This document shows positions 33,997 to 42,380 of a DNA stretch of 64,000 nt, one piece after another. The notes beneath the pieces are model-generated. The model worked only from the letters and a program-made list of their open reading frames with translations, did not search any database and was not told the origin of the DNA. Location: the NCBI RefSeq assembly GCF_900109095.1, contig NZ_FNYZ01000021.1, positions 23,122 through 87,121 of the forward strand, read 5' to 3'. This stretch comes from Sphingobium sp. AP50. GTDB lineage: Bacteria > Pseudomonadota > Alphaproteobacteria > Sphingomonadales > Sphingomonadaceae. The position numbers were made by a program, and so were the translations under genes. How positions within the stretch are numbered: position 1 is the first letter of the stretch; every line of letters begins with the position of its first letter.

Positions 33997-34851
33997 ATGG
34001 CTGAAGAAGGACCGGACAGGATGGAGATTGAACGCGGCTTCGTGCGCATCGCGGAAGGACAGATGCATCTGCGGCGAACCACCGGATCAGGAGATAGCCG
34101 GCCGCCACTGGTGCTGCTTCACCCTTCGCCCGGCTCCTCGATCCAGCTTGTCCCGCTGATGGAGGCCCTGGTTGCAGCGGGCGCATCGCCGCTAATCGCG
34201 CTCGACACGCTGGGCAATGGCGACAGCGCAGCGCCGGTTCCCGACACCCCGGACATCGCTTATTTCGCCGACGCCGCGCTGCGCGCACTCGATGCACTGG
34301 GAATCACCCGCTTCCACCTGTTCGGCGCGCTCACCGGCGCGCGCATGGCGTGCGAGATGGCGGTGATGGCGCCCGACCGGATCGGCCAGTTGATCCTGGA
34401 GGGGATGGGCGAATTTGATGCACAGCTACAGGCCCTGTTGCTCGACCGCTATGCGCCGGAAATGGCCCCGCATGATTATGGCTATCAACTGCTCTGGGCG
34501 TTCAACTTCGTGCGGGATCAGGCGACCCATTTCCCCTATTTCCTGCGCGATCCCGCCCATCGCACCATGAGCCGCGCGGTGCCCGACGCGGACGAACTGC
34601 ATATGCGGGCGGTGGAAGTGCTCAAAGCGCTGCGCACCTATCATAAAAGCTATCGCGCCGCCTTCACCTATCCCGGACGCGCCCGGCTGGCCGCCGTCAC
34701 CGTGCCCACATCTCTGCTGGCGGCGCAGGGCAATGCGGGCGCGATCGCCGACCAGCTTAGCTATGCCGATGGCATGGCGAACGGGCAGTTGGTCGAATGC
34801 AGCCCGGCGGTCGCTGACAAGGCGGCGACGATCTCGCGGCTTATTCGCTAA
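33997..34851 (+). CDS. Alpha/beta-hydrolase-fold protein lacking Ser nucleophile (copy 3)
   Basis: 284 residues from ATG 33997; ATG 34021 is an alternative. The fold is shown by LVLLHPSPGSSIQLVPLMEA, LIALDTLGNGDSAAP and FHLFGALTGARMACEMAVMA. The elbow is GALTG (110-114) with Leu112 at the nucleophile position. The C-terminus (QLVECSPAVADKAATISRLI) has no catalytic His. Both catalytic residues are gone, so a non-hydrolytic role or a different mechanism is implied. It overlaps the convergent MFS gene by 11 bp. Confidence 0.82.
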   Translation: MAEEGPDRMEIERGFVRIAEGQMHLRRTTGSGDSRPPLVLLHPSPGSSIQLVPLMEALVAAGASPLIALDTLGNGDSAAPVPDTPDIAYFADAALRALDALGITRFHLFGALTGARMACEMAVMAPDRIGQLILEGMGEFDAQLQALLLDRYAPEMAPHDYGYQLLWAFNFVRDQATHFPYFLRDPAHRTMSRAVPDADELHMRAVEVLKALRTYHKSYRAAFTYPGRARLAAVTVPTSLLAAQGNAGAIADQLSYADGMANGQLVECSPAVADKAATISRLIR

Positions 34852-36115
34852 CGCCGCTATCCGCCGGATAACGCCCCAGCGTCAGCAGCAGCGCCACAGC
34901 CCCCAGCAACAGCCCGACCGACAGGAACAGGGCGGGCAGATAACTGCCCGTCATGTCGCGAATGGTGCCGTACAGCGCCGGCGCGGTGCCCGATCCCAGG
35001 CCGAACACGGCATATTGAATGCCATAAAGTTCGCTGAAATGCCGCTGCCCGAAATAGCGGCCGGTGATATAGGCGATCAGGTCGAACTCGGCCCCGGCTA
35101 CCAGCCCGATAATGCCCACCGCGATCATCGCGCTCGTCAGGCCCAGCCCTGGCATGGTCAGCGTCAGCACGCCGATCGCCGCCGGCACGACCAGCAGCAC
35201 CGCCACCAGCGGCGCCCAGATCCGGTCAAGCATGAAGCCCGACAGCAACCGCCCGATGGTGACGCTGACCGCCAGCAACGCCAGCGCGCGCGCAGCGTCA
35301 CCCGCGCTCAACCCGTTTTCGGTCAGCATCGGCATCAGATTGGGCATCAGCCCGCCGGTCCCCGCGCCCAGCGCCATCGCCGCCAGCGCGCTCGCCCAGA
35401 AACGATAGCGGCGCAGCGCAGCGCGCACCGTCAGCCCGTCCGTCGCTACCGCCGCCTCGGCGGTTGCGGCCTCGCCCGGCGCGGCGCATTCCCGCAGCCA
35501 CAGCAGCAGGATCGGCAGTGCGATCAGCAGCGGCAACAGGCCCACGCCGACATAGGCGATGCGCCAGCCGAAACGGTCCATCAGAAAGTGGATATAGAAG
35601 GGATAAAGCGCCCCGGTCACGCCCGTACTGGCCAGCGCCAGCCCCAGCGCCACCCCCCGCGCCCGGTCGAACCAGCCGGTCACGACCTTGGCATAGGTGA
35701 CGGGCAACGTGCCCAGCGCGAACACCGCCATCATCGCCCATACCGCGTAGAAACTCAGAATATTGGGGCCAACCGCACCCAGCGCCATCAGGCACAGGCC
35801 AAGGCAGATGGTCGACCCGATCGCCACGCGCCGCGCGCCCACCCGGTCGACCAGCCGCCCCACGCTCGATCCCAGCAGCACCAGCCCGATCGTCACCAGA
35901 ATGATCGCGGCCAATATCTCGCCGCGCGGCCATCCGAACTGCGCGTTGAGCGCGGTCGCGAAGATGCCGGCGGTAAAGGGCGGGATCGGCGACAGGCCCA
36001 GGCCAATACCCACGCTGCACGCCACCAGCGGCTTCCACCCCCGCCGCAATTCCTGCCACGGGCTAAGCCCTTCTCCGAGCGACAATGGCGCGTGCAACCT
36101 GCATCTCCCGTACAT
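34841..36115 (-). CDS. MFS transporter 2 (oxalate/formate-antiporter-like)
   Basis: 424 residues from ATG 36115 (MYGRCRLHAPLSLGEGL). This start is chosen because the longer frame would pass through the terminator of the upstream receptor gene. Twelve hydrophobic segments; GSSVGRLVDRVGARRVAIGS is the loop 2-3 motif. It is a close paralogue of the MFS protein at 15245-16456, so the island carries two versions of one carrier. Likely substrates are mono- or dicarboxylates. Confidence 0.87.
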   Translation of the reverse strand: MYGRCRLHAPLSLGEGLSPWQELRRGWKPLVACSVGIGLGLSPIPPFTAGIFATALNAQFGWPRGEILAAIILVTIGLVLLGSSVGRLVDRVGARRVAIGSTICLGLCLMALGAVGPNILSFYAVWAMMAVFALGTLPVTYAKVVTGWFDRARGVALGLALASTGVTGALYPFYIHFLMDRFGWRIAYVGVGLLPLLIALPILLLWLRECAAPGEAATAEAAVATDGLTVRAALRRYRFWASALAAMALGAGTGGLMPNLMPMLTENGLSAGDAARALALLAVSVTIGRLLSGFMLDRIWAPLVAVLLVVPAAIGVLTLTMPGLGLTSAMIAVGIIGLVAGAEFDLIAYITGRYFGQRHFSELYGIQYAVFGLGSGTAPALYGTIRDMTGSYLPALFLSVGLLLGAVALLLTLGRYPADSGVSE

Positions 36116-36121
36116 CAAAAC

Positions 36122-36154
36122 AAAAAGGGGAGCGAGGCGCCTGCCCCGCTCCCC
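36122..36154 (-). terminator. Terminator for TonB receptor 2
   Basis: GGGGAGCG (36127-36134) pairs with CGCTCCCC (36147-36154). On the minus strand the stem is followed by a T-run (complement of AAAAA at 36122-36126, then TGTTTTG). It separates receptor 2 from the MFS gene. Confidence 0.8.
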
Positions 36155-36165
36155 CGAGGAAACGA

Positions 36166-38316
36166 TCAATAGCTATATTTCACGCTAAGCCGGAATGTCT
36201 GCGGATCGCCTGGCGATCGCATCGCATAGGCCCCGCCGATGACGTTGCCGTACACATAATATTCTTCCTTCAGCAGATTCTCCGCCGACAGCTTCACTTC
36301 CAGCCGCGATCCTTCCGGCTGCCAACCGACAAAGGCGTTCACGACATGGCGCTTGTCCAGCAGCGTCATCGGCGCGTTGGTCCCGCCCAGATAGCGCGGG
36401 CTGATATAGCTGACATCGCCGCCGATCAGGAACGTGCCCATCGCGCCCGACGGGATATTGCCGTTGAAGCCGATATCATATTGCCATTTGGCGACGTTGG
36501 GGATGTACTTCGCCCCTGCCTTGGCCGGGTCCGAATTGGGATTGATAGCGGTATATTTGCCATGGCTATAAGCGCCCGACGCGAACAGGGTCAGTTCCGG
36601 GATTGGGCGGATATTGGCTTCCCATTCGATGCCCTCGACCCGCGCTTCGCCCGCATTCTGCGTCAGGCTGGAGCCGGTGGGCACGGTCATGCTGGTCAGG
36701 ATATCGGAGAAATCATTGCGATAGGCCGCGAGGTTCAGATGGCCCTTCTTGTCCCAGAAGGACAGTTTCGCGCCGACTTCATAAGCCCACACCGTTTCGG
36801 GGTCGAAGCTGGTATTGAACGCCAGCGGCGCGGCCAGCGCCAGATAGTTGAACCCGCCGCCCTGGAAGCCGCGCGATGCACTGGCATAGAGGAACACATC
36901 GTCGCTGGCCCGGACATTGATCCCGGCCTTGGGCGTCCACGCCTTGGCCTTGAGCTTACCGCCCACTGGCACGAGCCGTATGTCGGTCAACGACGCCTGC
37001 GTCACGCCGGACACATTCTTGTCCTCCTTGGTATAGCGCAGGCCGCCCACCAGATCGATCGCGTCGGTAATCTTGTAGGTCAGCTGGCCATAGGCGGCGT
37101 AGCTTTTGGTCGTGGGATAGACCATCTGCGGCAGCGTATCATAGGTGTAGAGGACATAGTCCTGCCGCATCTGCCAGCCGGACTCGCGGAAATAGTATAG
37201 GCCGCCAATATAGCTGAGCTTGCCGTCCATCGCATCGCCAATGGCCTGAAATTCCTGGCTGAAGGTGCGATATTTGGAATCCGACGTCAGTTCGTTGAAC
37301 CCGATCAGATAGCCATTTTCAGCCGAATTGCCCGGCCGCCCGCCGGTCAGGTCGTTCACGAATTCCTGATGCCCGCGCAGATAGGCGGTGATCGATTTCA
37401 GTTCGACATTCTCGCCCTGCCAGCTGAGCGTCAGGTCGCCGCCATAGGTGAAATTCTTGCCAAAGCCGCGCGTCGGACTGAGATAGGTATAAATGTCCTC
37501 GCGTGCATTTTGCAGCGTCGTCGGGTTCACCGCTACGCCGATCGTGCCGGCATTTTCGGAATGCGAGAAGAACCCGGTCAGATAGACGCCAAACGGCCCG
37601 TCGCCGATATATTTGATCGCCGCCCGGCCGCCATATTCGTCGCGGTCGCCATATTTCTTGTCGCCCAGCGCCTCTGCGTTGAAGAAGCCGTCGCGGTGGA
37701 AATAATTGCCCGTGACCAGCGCCGCCCAATTATCGGACAGCGGCTGCGACACGGTGCCCTTCAGCCGCACCAGATTGTCGCTGCCATATTCGCCCAGAAA
37801 ATCGCCAAAGGCGGTGTCGCTGGGCTTTTTGGTGACATATTTGATCGCGCCGACCAATGTGTTGCGGCCATAGAGCGTACCCTGCGGCCCGCGCAGCACC
37901 TCGACCCGCTCCAGATCGGCCAGGTCCAGATTGGCGCCGGTCAGGCGCGAGAAATAGGTGTCGTCCACATAGAGGCCGACCGCCGATTCAAAGCCCAGCC
38001 AGGTGCCGCCATTCTGCCCCGCGCCGCGCATGAAGATGGTCAGCGTCGTCGGGTCCACCGTACCGGACGCCACGACCAGACTGGGGACGACGCGCATCAG
38101 GTCTGCGGTACGGTTGATCTGCAATTGCTGGAGCGCCGTTTCGCCGAGCGCGCTGACCGAAATCGGCGTAGTCTGGAGCGATCCTTCGCGGCGTTCCGCG
38201 GTGACGACAATGTCGCTGCCGATGCCGCTATCCTGCGGCTGCGGCGCTTCCTGCGCGTGCGCCGCGAATGGAAGGATGCAACTGGCAAGAAGTCCAAACC
38301 TGTATGATTTGCGCAT
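36166..38316 (-). CDS. TonB-dependent outer-membrane receptor 2
   Basis: 716 residues from ATG 38316. The signal peptide MRKSYRFGLLASCILPFAAH is followed by QEAPQ. DIVVTAERREGSLQTTPISV is the TonB-box/plug start, and RVEVLRGPQGTLYGRNTLVG is the classic plug motif, followed by a barrel ending FRLSVKYSY with a terminal aromatic. It is distinct in sequence from receptor 1. It lies between the aldehyde dehydrogenase and MFS genes on the same strand, with its own terminator and a hairpin in its leader. Confidence 0.93.
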   Translation of the reverse strand: MRKSYRFGLLASCILPFAAHAQEAPQPQDSGIGSDIVVTAERREGSLQTTPISVSALGETALQQLQINRTADLMRVVPSLVVASGTVDPTTLTIFMRGAGQNGGTWLGFESAVGLYVDDTYFSRLTGANLDLADLERVEVLRGPQGTLYGRNTLVGAIKYVTKKPSDTAFGDFLGEYGSDNLVRLKGTVSQPLSDNWAALVTGNYFHRDGFFNAEALGDKKYGDRDEYGGRAAIKYIGDGPFGVYLTGFFSHSENAGTIGVAVNPTTLQNAREDIYTYLSPTRGFGKNFTYGGDLTLSWQGENVELKSITAYLRGHQEFVNDLTGGRPGNSAENGYLIGFNELTSDSKYRTFSQEFQAIGDAMDGKLSYIGGLYYFRESGWQMRQDYVLYTYDTLPQMVYPTTKSYAAYGQLTYKITDAIDLVGGLRYTKEDKNVSGVTQASLTDIRLVPVGGKLKAKAWTPKAGINVRASDDVFLYASASRGFQGGGFNYLALAAPLAFNTSFDPETVWAYEVGAKLSFWDKKGHLNLAAYRNDFSDILTSMTVPTGSSLTQNAGEARVEGIEWEANIRPIPELTLFASGAYSHGKYTAINPNSDPAKAGAKYIPNVAKWQYDIGFNGNIPSGAMGTFLIGGDVSYISPRYLGGTNAPMTLLDKRHVVNAFVGWQPEGSRLEVKLSAENLLKEEYYVYGNVIGGAYAMRSPGDPQTFRLSVKYSY

Positions 38317-38330
38317 GACTACCCCTTTCC

Positions 38331-38346
38331 GGGCAATATGTTGCCC
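38331..38346 (-). promoter_or_regulatory. Hairpin in the leader of TonB receptor 2
   Basis: GGGCAA-TATG-TTGCCC is a perfect 16-bp palindrome ending 15 bases from the start codon. On the minus strand it sits immediately before the GGAAAGGGG ribosome-binding stretch, so it could affect translation or bind a regulator. Confidence 0.4.
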
Positions 38347-38423
38347 ATCCAAAACAACAGCTTTTCGAATTTGTCCTGCGAACCTTTTTTATCTGTTGGA
38401 ATCCGGGCCTTTTGACCCTGAAT

Positions 38424-39890
38424 TCAGATGCCCAGCCGATTGAGCGTCAGCGGCTCGATCGGAATGCTCGTGGTCTTCATCTCGGTGAAGAAATCGGCGC
38501 TGGACCGGGCGCCGTCACGGCCGATGCCCGATTCCCGGAACCCGCCAAAGGGCGCACGCAATTCGCGCATCATCGGCGTGTTGATCCATATGGTGCCCGC
38601 GCGAATGCCCTTGCTGCACCGCATCGCCGTCGTCACACAGCCGGTCCATACATAGGCGACCAGACCAAAGGCGCTGTCATTGGCGATGCGGATGGCATCC
38701 TCCACCTCGTCAAAGATGACGAAGGTGGCGAAGGGACCGAACACCTCCTCCTGACAGATGCGCGCCGCATTGGACGGCGCCAGCACCGCGATCGGATCGA
38801 TATAGAAGCCCTGGTCGAAACCATCCGGCCGGCCGCCACCGGTCAGCAGTTCCGCCCCATCCTGCGTCGCGACGTCCACGAAGGACAGCACCCGGTCGCG
38901 ATGCGCGGCAAAGGCAAGCGGGCCGATCTGCGTGCTCGCCGCCATCGGATCGCCGATGCGGATCGCCTTCGCCCGCGCCACGAAATCGGCGATGAACCGG
39001 TCCGCGATCGACCGCTGCACCAGGATGCGCGACCCCGCCAGGCATTGCTGGCCATTGTTGGAATAGATGCCCAGCAACGCGCCATCGAGCGCCTGATCGA
39101 GATCGGCGTCGGCGCACACGATCGCCGCCGACTTGCCGCCCAGTTCCAGGATAGCCGGCTTCAGGTTGCGCCCCGCCGTCGCCATGATGCGCCGCCCCGT
39201 TTCCGATCCGCCGGTAAAGCCGATCATGTCGATGTCGGGATGCGACACCATCGCCTCGCCGCTCACATGCCCGCGGCCGTTGACCAGATTGACCACGCCG
39301 TCGGGCAGCCCCGCCTCATGCATCAGTTCGACCATGCGGAACATCGACAGCGGCGTATATTCGGACGGCTTGAGCACGCATGTATTGCCAAAGGCGATGC
39401 AGGTGGCGATCCGCATCGATCCCAGCGCCAGCGGTGCATTCCATGGCGCGATCAGCGCGCCAACGCCCTTCGGCTCGCGCGTCACATAGGTCATGTAATT
39501 TTCGGCCTGCGAATAGCTTTCGCCCGACAGGGTACTGGCCACTTCAGCAAAGGCGCGGAAATTATGCGCGGCACGGCGTGCCAGCGGACGCACGCCACTA
39601 ATCGGCAGGCCGGTGGTGCGCACCTCCATCTCCGCCAGCTCATCGGCATGGGCGGTCAGCGTGTCGCAGATGGCATAGAGAATATCGTTGCGCCGGTCGG
39701 TGCCCATCGCCGCCCAGGACGGGAAGGCAGAACGCGCCGCAGCGACCGCATCGCCCACTTCCTGCACATCGGCCTCGCGCAACTGGCACACCAGTTCCTC
39801 GGTCGCGGGATTGATGACCGGCATCAGGTGACCGCCCGCATTCGCCACCGGCGAACCATTGATCAGACTCGTCACGACAATATCGGTCAT
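38424..39890 (-). CDS. NAD(P)-dependent aldehyde dehydrogenase
   Basis: 488 residues from ATG 39890 (MTDIVVTSLINGSPVANAGG). Catalytic Glu is in ILELGGKSAAIV and catalytic Cys in NNGQQCLAGSRI; APWNAPLALG holds the catalytic Asn, and IGFTGGSETGRRI is the cofactor loop. Length is normal for the superfamily. It resembles semialdehyde dehydrogenases of aromatic pathways but the substrate cannot be fixed. The residues encoded between 39890 and 40115 do not look like aldehyde dehydrogenase, so the longer frame is rejected. Confidence 0.92.
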   Translation of the reverse strand: MTDIVVTSLINGSPVANAGGHLMPVINPATEELVCQLREADVQEVGDAVAAARSAFPSWAAMGTDRRNDILYAICDTLTAHADELAEMEVRTTGLPISGVRPLARRAAHNFRAFAEVASTLSGESYSQAENYMTYVTREPKGVGALIAPWNAPLALGSMRIATCIAFGNTCVLKPSEYTPLSMFRMVELMHEAGLPDGVVNLVNGRGHVSGEAMVSHPDIDMIGFTGGSETGRRIMATAGRNLKPAILELGGKSAAIVCADADLDQALDGALLGIYSNNGQQCLAGSRILVQRSIADRFIADFVARAKAIRIGDPMAASTQIGPLAFAAHRDRVLSFVDVATQDGAELLTGGGRPDGFDQGFYIDPIAVLAPSNAARICQEEVFGPFATFVIFDEVEDAIRIANDSAFGLVAYVWTGCVTTAMRCSKGIRAGTIWINTPMMRELRAPFGGFRESGIGRDGARSSADFFTEMKTTSIPIEPLTLNRLGI

Positions 39891-40110
39891 TATGCGATCC
39901 CGTTTCCCCGTCTCTGCCCTGCTTGTGCCGGGCATTCTTATCGTCGTCCCGCCTTTTCCCGACGCCGGCTGCAAAAGCCGTCCGTCGCGCGAGCCGATCA
40001 TTCCGTCTAAGGCCAGCCGGCTGTCTTCATCCTGACATGCCGGCCGTCCATTGCCGTGCACCATGGGTGCCGATTCGGCTTCGGGCGGGACAGGCAAATC
40101 CTGCATTTTT

Positions 40111-40126
40111 TTCACCAGGCGATGAA
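40111..40126. promoter_or_regulatory. Probable IclR2 operator TTCACCAGGCGATGAA
   Basis: One of three copies of a TTCRCCWGGCGAWGAW palindromic motif; the others are at 47342 and 48233. It lies in the 326-bp divergent promoter between the aldehyde dehydrogenase (39890) and the M24 gene (40217). Nothing else is recognisable in 39891-40216 apart from an AAGGAGG ribosome-binding site at 40203-40209. Confidence 0.5.
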
Positions 40127-40216
40127 ATCACCTGCCCGCATTTGCGCCACGCCGCACCCTGCCTAGCCCTGCCTCACCCCAGCAACGGTCCGTCGTTGCG
40201 CCAAGGAGGCTGCACC

Positions 40217-41452
40217 ATGAGTCTGCCAACACCCCTGATGAACCGCGATCGCGCCGAAACCGTGATGGCAGCGGCCGGCGTCAGCGCCTTCGTCCTGACC
40301 GATCCGATCAACATCTATCACGCCACCGGCTTCTGGCCGCAAACCGTCGCCATGGGGCAATTGGGTACGGCGCTGGCGGTGGTGCCGGTCGATCGCAACA
40401 GCCCGGCGATCCTGATCACCTCGCAGTTCATCCATTATTTCTTCGACATGGACGCGGCCGATGCGGACGGTCCGCTGCGGATGTTCCTCTATACCGCGCC
40501 CGGCAGCGAGCCGGAGGGCGCGGCCGCCCCGCCCAGCTTCTTCCGCTCGGCCCCCGGCAGTGCGCCCGACCCGTTCGAACGGGCGACCCGCGCTTCGACC
40601 CTGGACCTGCTGGACCGAACCCCTGCTTATTCCGGCCAGCGGAACGCATTGGGCGATGCACTGGCCACCATCGCACCCGACAGCCTGATCGCGGTCGATG
40701 GTCCGCTGCCCCAAAGCCTGCTGGGCGACAATTTCGTCTGGCGCACCGCCGAATCGCTGCTGCGCCGGGTGCGGATGATCAAGTCTGCGCATGAAATCGC
40801 GCTGATGCGCCACGCCGCGCGCAACAATGCGGAAGCCGCCCGCGCCAGTGTCCTCTCGATGCGCGAAGGCGACAGCTATGAAGACCTCCGCCTCGCCTTC
40901 CACGCCGAAACCGGCCGACGTGGCGGCATGCCGCTGTTCCTGTCGGTCGACAATATCGCCTATCGCCAGCGCGACGGCCTGATCCGCGAAGGTCGCGCCT
41001 TTCAGGTCGATGCCGTTAGCCATTATGGCTTCTACCATGGCGATTATGGCCGCACCGTTTGTGTGGGCGAACCGGGACAGGCGCTCAGGGACGCGATGGA
41101 GGCCGCGCAGATCGCCAATGATGCGGTGGCGCGCACGCTGCGGCCAGGCATCCGCTATTCGGATGTCATGGCGGCGGGACGCGGTGCCATTGCCGCCGCC
41201 GGCTTCGACATGGCGACGCCCTCCTCGCCCCACAGCGTCGGCCTGTTCCATACCGACGAAGCCTATGAGGGCGATGCGCTCCATTTCGTGAAGGCCGACC
41301 ATCTGATCGAACAGGATATGATCCTCAGCGTCGATTGCCCGATCATGCAGACCGACATGGGCGGGACCGTGCATCTGGAGGATCTCTGGCTCATTACCCA
41401 GGACGGGTGCGAACCGCTCAACGACACCGCCCATCCCTTCATCAGGATCTGA
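40217..41452 (+). CDS. M24-family metallohydrolase (prolidase/creatinase-like)
   Basis: 411 residues from ATG 40217, preceded by AAGGAGG. The N-terminal creatinase-like domain (LMNRDRAETVMAAAGVSAFV, TDPINIYHATGFWP) is followed by the pita-bread domain. Metal-ligand positions are VDAVSHYGFYHGDYGRTVCV (two Asp), SSPHSVGLFH (His) and GTVHLEDLWLI (Glu). The usual fourth ligand Glu appears as Asp in ILSVDCPIM. Family members cleave X-Pro bonds, creatine or related amides. Beside an SDR 4 bp downstream, a catabolic amide or guanidine hydrolase is more likely than a housekeeping peptidase. Confidence 0.82.
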   Translation: MSLPTPLMNRDRAETVMAAAGVSAFVLTDPINIYHATGFWPQTVAMGQLGTALAVVPVDRNSPAILITSQFIHYFFDMDAADADGPLRMFLYTAPGSEPEGAAAPPSFFRSAPGSAPDPFERATRASTLDLLDRTPAYSGQRNALGDALATIAPDSLIAVDGPLPQSLLGDNFVWRTAESLLRRVRMIKSAHEIALMRHAARNNAEAARASVLSMREGDSYEDLRLAFHAETGRRGGMPLFLSVDNIAYRQRDGLIREGRAFQVDAVSHYGFYHGDYGRTVCVGEPGQALRDAMEAAQIANDAVARTLRPGIRYSDVMAAGRGAIAAAGFDMATPSSPHSVGLFHTDEAYEGDALHFVKADHLIEQDMILSVDCPIMQTDMGGTVHLEDLWLITQDGCEPLNDTAHPFIRI

Positions 41453-41456
41453 CCCG

Positions 41457-42344
41457 ATGGCTCTCTATCCCTCCCTACAGGGTCGCCGCATCCTCATCAC
41501 CGGTGGCGGGCGTGGCTTCGGCCGGGAAATGGCGCTGGCCTTCGCGCAACAGGGCGCCCGGCTGCTACTCACCGCCGCTCGCAATGGCGACGAACTGGGC
41601 CAGACCGTGGCGGACGCCAATGCGATCGCGCCGGGATGCTGTATCGGGGAATTGGCCGATGTCGCGCTGGAGGCGGATTGCACCCGCATCGCCAGCATGG
41701 CGCGGGGCCGATTGGGCGGGATCGACGTGCTGCTCAACAATGCCGCGCGCAGTCCGGCCGAAGCGATGACCCGGTTCGATCGCGCCGACCCCACGCCCTT
41801 CTGGGAAGCGGACACGGCCGGCTATGAGCGGCTGATCGTTACCAACATCGTCGGGCCTTTCCTGATGGCGCAGTGTCTGGCCCCGGCCATGGTGCAGCAG
41901 GGCTTTGGCCGGATCATCAACATGCTGACATCCGGCCCGACCATGACCGTCAGCGGGCGGGGCCCCTATGGCGCCAGCAAGGCCGCGCTGGAGGCCAGCA
42001 CGGCGATCTGGGCGCGCGACCTGGCCGGCAGCGGCGTCACCGTCAACGGCCTGCTACCCGGCGGCGCCAGCGACACGGCCCTGATCCCCGGCGACAATAT
42101 CGGCCAGCGCGCCATCCCCGGCTTCCGCGCTGGAAAGAATAGCGGCGGCGGCAGCGAAGGCACGCTGGCCGGGCTGCTGCCCGCCGACATCATCGTACCG
42201 CCCGCCTTGTGGCTGGCCGCCGACGAATCCGTGGCATGGACCGGCCGTCGCTTCGTGGCCAAGGACTGGGACGACGGGCTGGGCTGGGAGAGCGCGGCGG
42301 CGCAAAGCGTCACCGAGATGGTCGACGTACCGCGCATCCTCTAG
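41457..42344 (+). CDS. Short-chain dehydrogenase/reductase
   Basis: 295 residues. TGGGRGFGREMALAF is the cofactor loop, VLLNNAARSPAEA the NNA strand, and PYGASKAALEASTAIW the catalytic Tyr-Lys. A long insert after the active site (PGDNIGQRAIPGFRAGKNSG) makes it larger than classical SDRs. It starts 4 bp after the M24 gene, so the two form an operon. It probably interconverts an alcohol and a ketone in the pathway. Confidence 0.88.
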   Translation: MALYPSLQGRRILITGGGRGFGREMALAFAQQGARLLLTAARNGDELGQTVADANAIAPGCCIGELADVALEADCTRIASMARGRLGGIDVLLNNAARSPAEAMTRFDRADPTPFWEADTAGYERLIVTNIVGPFLMAQCLAPAMVQQGFGRIINMLTSGPTMTVSGRGPYGASKAALEASTAIWARDLAGSGVTVNGLLPGGASDTALIPGDNIGQRAIPGFRAGKNSGGGSEGTLAGLLPADIIVPPALWLAADESVAWTGRRFVAKDWDDGLGWESAAAQSVTEMVDVPRIL

Positions 42345-42380
42345 GTGGCGTGAAGATAGTCAGACGGTCTGGAAGCGACC

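Noticed and set aside
34733..36172. 479-codon frame on + opposite MFS 2
   Set aside because: Gln/Arg/His-rich shadow of a membrane protein gene.
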